Shown one piece after another: positions 25,665 to 36,910 of a stretch of 64,000 bases of DNA. The first letter of the stretch is position 1. Every line of letters begins with the position of its first letter. A program made the translations under genes and the position numbers. The stretch is from Takakia lepidozioides (Eukaryota; Streptophyta; Takakiopsida; Takakiales; Takakiaceae): positions 30,504,001 to 30,568,000 of the forward strand of contig CM060733.1 in assembly GCA_030704615.1 (NCBI GenBank), read 5' to 3'. Below the pieces are notes generated by a model, which ran no database searches, had not been told where the DNA came from, and saw only the letters and a list, made by a program, of their open reading frames with translations.

Positions 25665-26389
25665 TGTCGCACACCTCAATTCGGTAAACTCCCCTTCAAG
25701 TCATAGTTACTCGCTTTGATGCGCGCGCCTGACTCCCAACCTGGCCGCCGGGCCAACTTGGAGTTTCGGCTGCTCACCGGGACATAACGGTCCCCTTCCG
25801 CTTCCCTCTAAACCCTCCACCTATTTGGGACTAGGAGAATTCCCTTTGGTAGATGGCAGTCCGGAACAGCTCCCCACTCTTTGGTCGCTTTCCGGCTCGC
25901 TCGCTTACTCACTAGTTTTTGGTCACCAACGGGCTTGCACCGTTCTCGGGGTTACTACTCCCTATATATACTTCTGTAGCTGTCCGCGGGGGTTTCATAA
26001 CCAGCCATGCCATTTTATGGCGAACCACCACGAAAACCCTCGACTCCCGGTGGTGAGTCGCGGTGAGTCTTGGCCCACTCACCGCGGCCCCAATGGACCG
26101 TGATGAGTCCCAAGACTCCCCACGACTCCCACCTCGAGGTCTCCACCCCATGGTGAGTCCTATGCCACCCCCACTAAGTCCCACTAAGCTACCACCACCC
26201 CTTGTGGAGCCACCTCCACCGCAACCCGGTGTGCGGGGCTCCACCTAGTGAGCGCCTCCGCCTCCTTGAGTGCCTTGGGCACTCAAGGGTGCTTCAGCCC
26301 CCCCATACCTATCGCTGCCGCTGCCCCCACCACAGGGGCAGCCCCTCATGTGTCCCGACCCCCTGCCCTCAAGGCAAAGGGCCGCGACA
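25665..26389 (-). repeat. 3' LTR of the chromovirus
   Basis: 725 bp, TGTCGC...GCGACA, lying downstream of the coding region on the minus strand. The G-rich run GGTAGGGGTGTG immediately upstream of it in element sense (26390-26401) is a weak polypurine tract. Confidence 0.93.
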
Positions 26390-27295
26390 CACACCCCTAC
26401 CAACAGGGAGTCGATGTCCTCATCGACTTGTCCATTTTGTAGAAACGAACATCCAAGTTGTGGCGTCCCACATCAAGGAGTTTGTTTCCGTACCATGGCG
26501 TCCCATGGCAAAGAACCAAACCCCACACTTGACTCCACTCTCCACTAGCTAGTTCGGCCGACTTCCTCCAAGTCCCGGCCAAGGGTGGAGCCTCTCCAGC
26601 TCCTCCCAGTGCACTCTTCTTGGCCTACTTCAAGGCCAAGGAACGATCCTTCCCGAGGATCGAATCGCCTTACTGCAACAACATTGCTTGCGATCGCTCA
26701 TGATGCCGCTTTTGGCATCACCTTGAGCAAGGGTTCACCTGGAACCCTCTTTGACTAGGAAGATAACCTTGAACCAACCGTGCGCCCCAATCACTACAAT
26801 TGGGTCCGCCTTGGAATGCTGGCCTGAGGTACGGGAACACGCCGAAGCCGCACTACGACTTCGTCCCGAGGCTACACGATTATAGTACGTGAACGGAAGC
26901 ACGTAGCTTCCGCGTTAGCCCGCACTACAAGGCAACCCCCTCGGTAGCGCAGTTATAGTACGCGCACGCGCCAGGTGCGCACTAGCACTTGAACTCCCAA
27001 ATAAGGCGCAAGTTTCCTTGCCCCTTGGATGGGGGTCACCCGATTTCGGCACTGCGCAAACACACGATTAACCCAATTTACCTCTCCCACTTTTGTAAGC
27101 TAGCATGCATTCTACACACCAGCCAACCACACCATGCATCACCATTCCAAACACAATAGGACGCACAATATTTGGAACCCATTTCCTTTATCACAAATTT
27201 TTGTACAATACAAGTTTTTGCAATCGGATTCCTGAGCTAGCTAAACCGGGCTAAGCATGCATTTCCTCCCCCACGCTCCAAGGTTGATGTCCCCA

Positions 27296-27484
27296 TCAAC
27301 GCTTCTTCCGCTTTTGAGGTCGCCCTTCGAACGCTGCAACTGCCTCGGATGCGTTTCTCATTTCTGAGGCACGCACCCAAGATGCCTCCACAAGATGATA
27401 GCCCTTCCATTTGACGAGATACTCCGTTTCTCGGTTGTTGAACCTCCTCGACTTAAGTATTGCCTCCACCTCGTACTCGGTTCA
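27296..27484 (-). pseudogene. Chromodomain at the C-terminus of the chromovirus integrase, out of frame with pol
   Basis: The frame shows YEVEAILKSRR, then EYLVKWKGY and SWVRASEM, the canonical chromodomain with its aromatic and acidic positions, followed by a Lys/Arg-rich end and a TGA at 27296-27298. Chromodomains of this type bind methylated histone tails and direct integration to heterochromatin. A one-base frame change at about 27475-27490 separates it from the integrase frame, which otherwise runs on into an unrelated tail. Confidence 0.85.
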
Positions 27485-29147
27485 TTTTCATGATCCAACA
27501 GCATAGGTGGCGGACGCAACACTTGCTGCCGATTCGGACGTGCTTCATCTTTGAAGTAAGGCTTCAAAAGGGAGACATGGAATACTGGGTGCACCTTGCT
27601 GTTTGCTGGCAGCTCCAATTCATACACATCCTCATTCATAACCCTCCGAATGCGAAAGGGACCCGCATACGGAGGTACGAACTTCGGACTCATTTCCGGA
27701 GGTAGTCGAAAATTCTTGATGTTCAACCAGACCTCTGTGCCTGCCTCAAACTTCACTTCCCTCCGCTTCCGATTCGCCTGCCTTTCATACCGTTTCCTAG
27801 CTTTGGCAATGTTGTACTTTGCGAGCTTCAACAAACGCTCGCGTTCTTCCAGTACCGCCGCTACTGCCGGTTCCTCAACGTCCTGGGCGGCCCAACTTGT
27901 CGGCACCAGAGGTGCTTTTCCATAGACCAACACAAAAGGGGAAACTCCCGTCGCGGAGTGTTCTGTGTTATTATAACAGAACTCTGCCGCGTCTAAGTGT
28001 TCCATCCAGTCTGATTGGTCTGCCGACACGTAATTCCGCAAGAATTGCTTCACTACGGAATTCACTCTTTCCGTTTGGCCGTCCGTCGTAGGTCGGAAGG
28101 CGGTGCTCATCTTCAGCCTCGTCCCCATCTTCTTCCAAAGTGCTCTCCAGAATTTACTCGTAAACTTTGGGTCGCGGTCCGAGACAATATCCTTCGGGAC
28201 TCCATGATGCTTTAAGACGTGGGCGAAGTAAAGTCGCCCTGTCTCCTGCGCAGTTGCCGTCTCCTTGGTGGGGATGAAATGGGCCATTTTACTGAACCTA
28301 TCTACCACCACCATGATTGCATCGAATCCTTTTGACAGCGGCATAGCAGTCATGAAATCCATCGAGACGCTTTCCCAAGTCCCCTCTGGAATCGGCAAGG
28401 GTTGTAACAGCCCCGCTTGCTTTTTATACTCGCTCCGGTTTTGTTGGCATGTGGTGCATGTCTTTACATACTCCTCTGCCTCCTCCCTCAGTTTGGGCCA
28501 GAAATACTCTTTCTTCAAGAGTGCCGCAGTGCGCTTGGCTCCACCGTGGCCCGCAAGCGGGCTATCATGGCATTCTCTCAAGAGACTATCCCTGATCCCT
28601 CCCTTTGGCACATAGAGACGTTTTTGCTTATACCGGAGCAGTCCGTTTTGCAAGTGGAACTGCGATTTAACCCCCATTCTCAAGTTCTGCATCACGCACT
28701 TTGCCAGCTCATCCTTCCGGCAAGCCTTCCGGATCTTCCTTTGGAGCGCCGTCTCGCCCTTGTACACCAACAAGAGCTGCTGCTTTCTACTTAAAGCATC
28801 GGCCACCACATTGTCCCGTCCCGGTTTGTACTGGATATCCACGTCGAACACTGCCAAAGTATCTTGCCACCTAAGTTGTTTTGGGGACAACTTGGGCTGC
28901 GTGGCAAAATACTTCACCGTGACATTGTCCGTGAACACCTTCACTGGGTTGGAACCAACATAGTGGCGCCAGAGTTCAAGGCAATGTACCACCGCCTTCA
29001 TCTCTTTTTCGTGCGTCGGCCACCGTCGCTCCACTTCATTCAGTTTCTTACTTTCGTAAGCCACTGGACGTCCATCTTGCATAAGTACACCCCCAATTGC
29101 GAAGTCCGATGCATCTGTATGAATCTCAAACGGACGATCGAACTCGG
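27485..29147 (-). pseudogene. Chromovirus RNase H and integrase part of pol
   Basis: The frame opens inside RNase H ([15 protein letters not shown], then TDNVTVKYF) and ends that domain with DALSRK. Integrase follows: an HHCC zinc motif (H...GHGG...C..C, about 28570-28440), then the DDE core with Asp in MDFMTAMP, Asp in SDRDPKF and Glu in DGQTERVN, and a GPF/Y-like module (PPYAGPFRIRR). These process and insert the cDNA. The stretch up to 27358 in this frame is a frameshifted tail. The true continuation is the chromodomain. It would form one polyprotein with gag-RT but for the frame break at about 29150. Confidence 0.9.
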
Positions 29148-31856
29148 GATTTTTAAGACTGGAGCTTCCGTCATTCGCTGCTTCAATTCAGCAAAAGCTT
29201 GGCCACAAAATGTGTTCCATACCCAGACTTTGGATTTACACAGAAGGTCCGACAGCGGCCCCGCGATCTTGGCGAAATTTCTCACATACTTCCGGTAATA
29301 GGAGGCGAGTCCTAGGAAGGATCGCACTCCCGGGACCGAAGTCGGAGGCTCCCAGTCCAAGATCGCCCTCACCTTTCTGTCATCCATTTTGATCCCATCC
29401 TGTGTAATCACGTGCCCCAAGAACTCCACTTTTGTGACCCCGAATTCGCACTTTGAAGCTTTGGCATACAGCTTCCCTTCTCGCAATTTTTGGAACACCC
29501 TTTTGAGGTGCTCCAGGTGCTCCTCCTTTGTTTTCGAGTACACCAAGATGTCGTCGATGTACACGATCACAAAGTCATCCAACCACTCCTGGAAAAGGCT
29601 GTTCATTAGCGTGCTAAATGTCGCTGGTGCATTGGTGAGCCCAAAAGGCATCACCAAGAACTCATATGAACCATACCTTGTCCTGCACGCGGTCTTCTCC
29701 TCATCTCCTTCCGCCACCCGAATTTGGTGATAGCCGGAGCGCAAGTCGATCCGGCTGAAATACTTCGCTCCTGCCAACCGATCGAAGAGGTCGTCGATCC
29801 TTGGCAAAGGGTACCGGTTTTTGATAGTCACCTTATTCAGAGCCCTGTAATCGACACACATCCGCAGCGTCCCATCCTTCTTGTCTGCAAATAGCACCGG
29901 GGCTCCGTAAGGTGACTTACTCGGCCGGATGTACCCCTTTGACATTAGATCTTTGAGCTGAGTCTTCAGCTCGACCAACTCTTTGTGGCTCAACCGGTAG
30001 GGCGCCTTGGCAGGCGGTTCCGATCCCGGTATCACCTCAATTTTGTGGTCAACTCCTCTTCGCGGTGGCAAGCCGCTTGGTAAATCCTCCGGCATCACAT
30101 CCTGGTATTTCTCCAAAATCCCCTTGATCCAATCTGGGCTCGGCTCCCCATCGCCTTCTCCTTTCACTTCTCTAATGTAAAGCAAAAACTGGGACTCGTG
30201 TGTCTCCTCCACGGCCCACTCCTTTGCTGATAGAAGGTTTATTCGCCCTCCCACGGATTTGGGCGTTTCCGACACTCGTAAAACCTCGCCACCATTCCCA
30301 CATGGCAGCGTGACTACTCTCTTGCGGCCATCTATGACCGCTCCGGATTTGCTCAAAAAGGTCATTCCCAAAATGAGATCCACTCCATCGATCTCGCAGA
30401 TAGTGAAGTTCTCACGTCCCTCCCAACTCCCCAGTTGAAGAGGAACATCAAACGCCAACCTTGTCGCCAACTGAGGTTCTCCTTTGGCAGAGCGCACCTC
30501 AATAGAGGCCCCCACGTCACTTGTCGGGAGTCCCAACTTTCGCGCCGCCGCCGGCGTCATGAAGGAGTGCGACGCTCCTGTGTCCACCAACAACGACACA
30601 TTAGTTCCGGATATTATCCCATCCACGAACAATAACTGACTCCCTTTTCGTAAGGCGCCAGTTTCCTGATACAACTCACAAGAAAATTTGCCTACCTTGC
30701 AAGTCCTGGCGACCACCGCTTCCACCAAGCGACTGATGGTATCTTCCGACAGCTCCGTGGTCGCCCGAGTCATGTTCAATTGCCGGGGCTTCGTGCACTT
30801 CTTGGCCATGTGCCCGGGCTCCCCGCAATTGAAACACACTCCATCAAAGGTCGCCTTCTGTCCGCCATAAGTCGCTCCACCCGCTTTTCCTTTCGAAGCA
30901 CCGGGTGCCGCCTTGACGTGTGAAGGACCTCCCTTCGATTTCCACGTGCCATTTTCGCCGCGTGGCCTATCCCACTTCTTTTCCGGTCGGGAGGAGTCCC
31001 CTTCCCGCCGGGTCTTCTTGTGGTTCAGCTCCGTACGGCCTTGTCTCTCACCCCTAGGGACATCCGAGAAACATTCAGCTCTCTCAATTGCCTCGTTCAA
31101 AGTCTTGGGTGGCTTCTCCTCCAACTTCCGCCTAGCCCATGGGGCCAGTCCCGCCACAAAGTTGAAGACCATTTCTGGTTCTGCCATGTCCGCGACTTCG
31201 AGCAACAGCACATTGAAAGCCTGGACATACCCCCGAATGTCATCTGTTTGCTTCAAATTCCTCATCTTGTCCCGGGCAAGCCAGGACGCGTTGAGGGGCA
31301 CAAACTGTCTCTTCATCAATTCCTTGAACTCACTCCAGTTCAAGGTTTCCGGGCTTGGGCCTCGGTCGTGAAGGCGTTTCTGCCACCATTGTTGAGCATA
31401 GCCCCTCAAATAGGTAGGAGCCACTTCCACCCGATCCTCGTCACTCAACTTGGCCGCCCGGAAGTACTGCTCTAGCTCCAGGAGCCAGGTGTTGAGTGCC
31501 TTCCGGTTTCGAACGCCCTCGAAGGTGCCGGGTTCCTTAGGCTTCACCTTAAACTTTGCCTTGGTGGAAGTGGCATTAGCCGCCTTCAACACGTCTTTCA
31601 ACGTCCCGCCAAACTGCGCCAACAACCCTTCCCAAAAGGCTGCCGGCATGGGAGGCATCTCTTGGTTTGTCGGAGCTCTCAAAGATTCCTCGGGCTCCGA
31701 CTCCTCGGATTCCTCCCGCTCCTGAGCGGCCTCGTTTTCGGAAACATTAATCGCTTCCTCAAACGGCCGCCTCGGTGACACGTCGCCCCCATCGGGCTCA
31801 CCGGGATCATCATCTTTTGGGCCGTTCCGCTTTCGCTTCGGCTTGCCCGACCCCAT
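29148..31856 (-). pseudogene. Chromovirus gag, protease and reverse transcriptase
   Basis: About 900 codons. The start is taken at [11 protein letters not shown] (31856), because the longer frame would begin inside the LTR. An acidic N-terminus is followed by a retrotransposon gag domain ([20 protein letters not shown] ... LRGYAQQWW), a CCHC zinc knuckle ([14 protein letters not shown], about 30797-30840), a retropepsin ([11 protein letters not shown], about 30580), then RT with [33 protein letters not shown] and the catalytic YIDDILVYS (about 29551-29570). After LKIP, near 29150, the frame is lost by a one-base deletion, and the RNase H continues in the next frame. Confidence 0.92.
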
Positions 31857-31897
31857 GATGAGGCCAATCCCAAGGACGATCGCGTACTGAACTCTAA

Positions 31898-31909
31898 GCT
31901 CTGATACCA
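31898..31909 (-). other. Primer binding site for initiator tRNA-Met
   Basis: TGGTATCAGAGC on the minus strand, two bases after the 5' LTR. It is complementary to the 3' end of plant initiator methionine tRNA, the usual primer for chromoviruses. Confidence 0.93.
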
Positions 31910-31911
31910 AA

Positions 31912-32636
31912 TGTCGCACACCTCAATTCGGTAAACTCCCCTTCAAGTCATAGTTACTCGCTTTGATGCGCGCGCCTGACTCCCAACCTGGCCGCCGGGC
32001 CAACTTGGAGTTTCGGCTGCTCACCGGGACATAACGGTCCCCTTCCGCTTCCCTCTAAACCCTCCACCTATTTGGGACTAGGAGAATTCCCTTGGTAGAT
32101 GGCAGTCCGGAACAGCTCCCCACTCTTTGGTCGCTTTCCGGCTCGCTCGCTTACTCACTAGTTTTTGGTCACCAACGGGCTTGCACCGTTCTCGGGGTTA
32201 CTACTCCCTATATATACTTCTGTAGCTGTCCGCGGGGGTTTCATAACCAGCCATGCCATTTTATGGCGAACCACCACGAAAACCCTCGACTCCCGGTGGT
32301 GAGTCGCGGTGAGTCTTGGCCCACTCACCGCGGCCCCAATGGACCGTGATGAGTCCCAAGACTCCCCACGACTCCCACCTCGAGGTCTCCACCCCATGGT
32401 GAGTCCTATGCCACCCCCACTAAGTCCCACTAAGCTACCACCACCCCTTGTGGAGCCACCTCCACCGCAACCCGGTGTGCGGGGCTCCACCTAGTGAGCG
32501 CCTCCGCCTCCTTGAGTGCCTTGGGCACTCAAGGGTGCTTCAGCCCCCCCCATACCTATCGCTGCCGCTGCCCCCACCACAGGGGCAGCCCCTCATGTGT
32601 CCCGACCCCCTGCCCTCAAGGCAAAGGGCCGCGACA
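31912..32636 (-). repeat. 5' LTR of the chromovirus
   Basis: 725 bp, identical to the 3' LTR apart from one missing T (CCCTTGG for CCCTTTGG) and one extra C in a C run. It should contain the element's promoter; no TATA box was assigned. Confidence 0.93.
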
Positions 32637-32641
32637 TAATA

Positions 32642-33745
32642 GAATCATAGATCACACATTGTTTGGTTTGTTCGTATGATTGTATTAGTGTTAAAATACA
32701 ATGGTTACAGTTAATGAGTAGATGTTGTAAGCATTTGTTGATGTATTGGCTGCATCTGTATGATGTTGCTCGTATCCTTTTATTAGAGAATTTGCAACGC
32801 ACCTCCTATGTGTTCGTCACTTAACCGTCCGTTTTCGTCAATCAATATATGTTTGTGTTCTTGTATTAATTGGTGTATTCCACTACATTGTTACGTCTTC
32901 AAAGCTAATGGGAATGAGGTTGATGTTGATGGATGCTAATATTTCTGAAAATTGATTAGTGTCTTTTATATTGATTTGAGCTAGTGTTGTTATTATAGTT
33001 ATATCGTTTTGATATTTATGATTTGGGCTTTTGAATTTGATTGTAAATGGATATATGTTTTGTTGGAAATGGGTCTGTATCTTCATCATTGATATGAGAT
33101 GATGGCTTTTGTATAACGTTTGATACATTTGCTTCATGACATTGAGGTTGAATATTATTGCATTGCTCTCATAAATTCAATTCTTCCTCAGTAGTTTGGA
33201 ATTGTTGATGTCAAGTTTGATTTTAACACTATTTTAACTAATTCTGGACTTTTGTTTGGTCCAGAAATAATATGAGAAATATGAATAAACAAAATTTATT
33301 ATTGAAATAAAGTGATATATATGATTATTTTGGTTATTTTATGCACAATATAATCCTCCAAACATTTTTTGGAGACAATATAAGTATGTATTGTGGTCTA
33401 GAAGAACATCCACTGCCAAGTTGACGTTCACAAAAAAATGGGATGATGCAATAAATTACACCATGATGTGAGGTCAGATATGTAAAAACAATTGCACAAA
33501 ATGGTTGTCATATCATATGACATACAAAACCAAACATAGAACAATCATGGCATGTGATGAAGAGGATGACATGAAAGAATGTGTCCACATACATTGATGA
33601 TAAACATTCATATTTTATTAGAGATTGCAACTTTGGCGTTGTAGTCAGACATAATGTAACGTCAACTGTACATCCGTTGGACTTAATGTTATCCAGCGGC
33701 TCGAAGCCGTACAACACCTTACACTAACCCATTAATATTACAGAG
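32642..33745. other. AT-rich intergenic DNA
   Basis: No gene, repeat array or recognisable element could be supported here. Confidence 0.4.
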
Positions 33746-33749
33746 CCTC

Positions 33750-35560
33750 CTCCCAAACGGCTCGCAGTCAAGGCATGTGTTCGAAGACGCCTCCGGTTAC
33801 CACAACCACTTGCAACGGTCTCCGTACCAGATGAAACGGAAATACTTTCGGAGAACTCGAACCTAGTAGTAACATTATCATCCGAAATGTTACTTGGAAC
33901 TCTACTTGTTGAATCTCTTGATGCCCTTGAAGCCTGCCGGGAAGCCCGCCATTCTTGCCAATCACGAAGCTCTTCTTCTTCTTTTCGAATTCGCTCCTTG
34001 AATGTGACTGGGCAAAACAATTTTTCATATGACAAATGTCAGCTGAAATGTGGAACATTTGTAGAAAAAATGATAAAGTAAAAGTGCAAGTGAAAGATAT
34101 TTTTAAGATCAAATTCTCCATAAACAACAAACAGTGGGATAAGTACATACCAAGGTAATCAAGTTCATTTTGTTGTGGGATCCAAACACGAGAATCAACA
34201 TATCTTCCAACCAAGCCAATAGGCATGGTCGCGACCAATAGGCTTACGAGAACACTTGGCAGGGTTCTCGCTGATGTAATCTACGACTGTTGAAGCTGCA
34301 ATCATTTTCAATATATATGGTCACACAGCTTTTATCATATCATCCTGGTCAACCAAGCCCTTTGGTGATGGCTTGTATGAAATAGGGAAGAATCCAGTAT
34401 TTGGTGGGTTTTGGAGGCCCTTTGATGGCTCATCATCGACAAGGAGTATTTGTCTCTACGTTGCAAAGGGTGTACAAGGGTACTTGGCAAGAACAGTGCG
34501 AATATCCTTAACGAGTTACTTCATCCCAGACATGATGTACCCGGTAGTGTCTTTGCAATCCTCAGCTGACCAGATGAAGCAAAACTTCTTCGCAATTTTC
34601 ATAGGAACTAAGCACTCGAGCATCCTACAAAAGAACAACTCTTTCAGCACATGACCAGATCGCCACGTGAAAATGCATGAACGCAAGGTTGAGAAACTCC
34701 AAGACTCCGGGCCGGGGAACCACAAAAGGTCTGTCGGGAACATGAATTGTAACTTTCCTGAAACGAAATCTCTCATTAAACAATTCACCGCCTGTTGGAG
34801 GTGGCCGGTAGCAGAAGAGACCGTTGACACTCAATATTAATAACATCCGTTTTCTCTTCCCCGATGTGGCAAATGAAGGTTGATGGACGATGCCATCATG
34901 CGCAATTTAAGTGTTCCCGCCGTCAGAAACAACACGATGTAGTATTTCTTAGTTTCAGAGTGACCTCTACATTTTCGGAGACATAAGTGTTCCGACAATG
35001 GACTACTGTAAAGGACCAAGAGTAGACCATATATCGAAGAGTTCGAGATCAAAAAAAGATGAATGTCGGCTGTCAAATGGAGGTTAATGGACACACCTTG
35101 TCGGGAGGCGCATTCAAGAAGTTATGCGGCTCCATACTCGCTTGTACAAGAGTTAGTTTGGGACAGCAAAACAAACTACAAACGAAAGTGGAGAAATTGT
35201 TTTGAAATGTACCATTGAAGCCTTATTGGAATGTCTTGCAGAAGAACGGTGGATTCCCGCGGGCTTGGATTGACGAGGCGCCACAACATCTGAGGGAGTC
35301 CTCAAGTGTTTGGAGTCCGCTTTTTTTTTCTTGTCACCCTTTTGTCCGTTGGAAAGATTTCCTGCAGAGGAAAGAAATGGCTCGGGGGCTCTTTTTCGCC
35401 TCTTTGGTGCAGAACATTGTGCCAGCAGTTCAGGGTCACATTGTGTCGATGTTGGAGATTTTTTGTCATTGAACGACGGGAGGAGTGGAGGGGCAACAAC
35501 AGGCAAGCACAGAAAATTGTCCCTTGAGCACTCGATATCCTGGATGGAATGAAAACGCAA
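33750..35560 (-). pseudogene. Decayed FCP1/NIF-type HAD phosphatase gene, multi-exon
   Basis: Pieces in order on the minus strand: a Lys-rich exon (KRRKRAPEPF ... GQKGDKKKKADSK) ending at a GT donor at 35213. Next, 34846-34628 gives LLILSVNGLFCYR and RPFVVPRPGVLEFLNLAF, then FHVAIWSCAER. A frame change follows, then KFCFIWSAEDCKDT (34620-34516). Then come ILLVDDEPSKGLQNPPNTG (about 34450-34390) and later YLG and KERIRKEEEELRDW exons. RPFVVPRPG...FL, WS and LLVDD...P are hallmarks of the FCP1-homology (NIF) HAD phosphatases that act on RNA polymerase II tails or related substrates. The nucleophile position reads SVNG instead of DxDx. There are in-frame stops (before RQILLVDD, after MSGMK) and frameshifts. 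Introns are kept, so it is a duplicated rather than retroposed copy. Confidence 0.6.
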
Positions 35561-35984
35561 TGAAGGAATAATTTACCTCGGAACTGCATTCCAATGCAGA
35601 CGTCGTTTGACAGGAAGGGCATAATCTGTAGATTTTCTTACCTAGAGCGACAGATGAATATCAAACCCCAAACTAAGTGAAACTAGGAGAATGAGCAAAG
35701 AGCAAGAAATGAGTTTTAAGTCACCTGACTCCTGCGGATTTGGGCTGTCGGCTGTCCTGGCAGTACTTACTTTGAGGGAACTTGAAGGAAACTGCTGAAG
35801 TTACAAGGCAATTACATACATGAGTAAATTTGAGTTACCTATGGACTCTTCTGATGGGGGTGGGGCTGCAGAGGAGGGAGGAGGATAGAACATGAGAAGT
35901 GGAGGACAAAACAAAATCGAAGAAAAATTCCTCCAAAAACAATAAACCCAAAAAATTGAGCCCAAAAAAACTTTGAAGGCGGTG

Positions 35985-36910
35985 TGTGTCCAGGTGTCGT
36001 CAACGACATCTTAATTCCCACCTCATGTTTCCACAAACATTTCATGGAAAATCCCAAAAAACTAGAAAATTTGAATCCAACAAAACTACAAAGCCGACAC
36101 CTATGCAGGTCACAGCGATTAAGGTGTCGTCAACGACATCTTAAATCCCACCAGCTGCTGCCACATGTCTTTTCACATTATGGCCCAAAAATGGAAAAAA
36201 CAGAAATCCAACAAAACTTTGAAGGCGGTGCGTGTGCAGGTCGGGGCGATAAGGTGTCGTCAACGACATCTTAATTCCCACAACCTGTTGCGATATGACA
36301 GTTCATGGAAAAACCCAAAAAACCAGGAAAAAAAATGAATCTAAGAAAGCTTTGAAGGCGGTGGGTGTGAAGGGGGGATTAAGGTGTTGTCAACGACATC
36401 TTAATTCCAACAACCTCAACAGAATTTTCAAGGCAGTGCGTGTGCAGGTTGGGGGGATTATGGTGTCGTCAACGACATCTTAATTCCCAACAAGTTCTCA
36501 AAAAACAAAAACAAAAACAAATAAACCGTTTTTTTTTTTTTTTTTTCCTCCTCGAATGTGGCAGATTAAGGTGTCGTTAACGACATCTTAATTCCCAGTA
36601 CGAGTTGGCACATGACAATTCATGGAAAAACCAAAAACCCCAAAAAATTTCACCCAAAAAATTTCAACCCACAAAAATATAATGGCGAACAAGCCTTGGC
36701 GGTAAGGTGGTGTGTGTGCAGGTGCTGGGGATTAAGGTGTCGTCAACGATATCTTAATACCCAGTACGAGTTGGCATATGACAATTCATGGAAAAATAAA
36801 AAAAATCCCAAAATTCACCCAAAAAAATCTTATGGCGAACAAGCCTTGGCGGTAAGGCGGTGTGTATACAGGTGCTGGGGATTAAGGTGTCGTCAATGAC
36901 ATCTTAACTG
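35985..36910. repeat. Tandem array, ~75-170 bp units each with a conserved palindrome
   Basis: TTAAGGTGTCGTCAACGACA plus TCTTAA, a near-perfect inverted repeat (12-bp arms around CA, one mismatch), occurs eight times: about 35993, 36120, 36250, 36380, 36454, 36564, 36733 and 36881. Between copies lie A/C-rich spacers with CATGACAATTCATGGAAAAA and a G-rich block (AAGGCGGTGTGTGTGCAGG). The palindrome is better conserved than the spacers. It sits upstream of the phosphatase pseudogene, possibly inside its first intron. Confidence 0.85.

Larger units (their letters stand above)
25665..32636 (-). mobile_element. Complete Ty3/gypsy chromovirus, young, with TSD TAATA
   Basis: Two 725-bp LTRs (25665-26389 and 31912-32636) bound a 5.5-kb interior. 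Each LTR begins TGTCGC and ends GCGACA. The target site duplication TAATA is present at 25660-25664 and 32637-32641. By eye the LTRs differ only by two single-base length changes in homopolymer runs, so insertion was recent. The element reads on the minus strand in the order 5' LTR, primer site, gag, protease, RT, RNase H, integrase, chromodomain, 3' LTR. The gag-pol-chromodomain order defines a chromovirus. Two frameshifts, near 29145-29154 and 27475-27490, break the single long frame, so this copy is probably defective. Confidence 0.95.

Noticed and set aside
25912-26244. 110-codon frame repeated at 32158-32490
   Set aside because: Both lie inside the two LTRs of the chromovirus; the duplication is due to the LTRs, not to a gene pair.
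35985-36910. Plasmid-type iteron origin
   Set aside because: The setting is a eukaryotic nuclear genome with no replication gene; a satellite or regulatory array is more likely.
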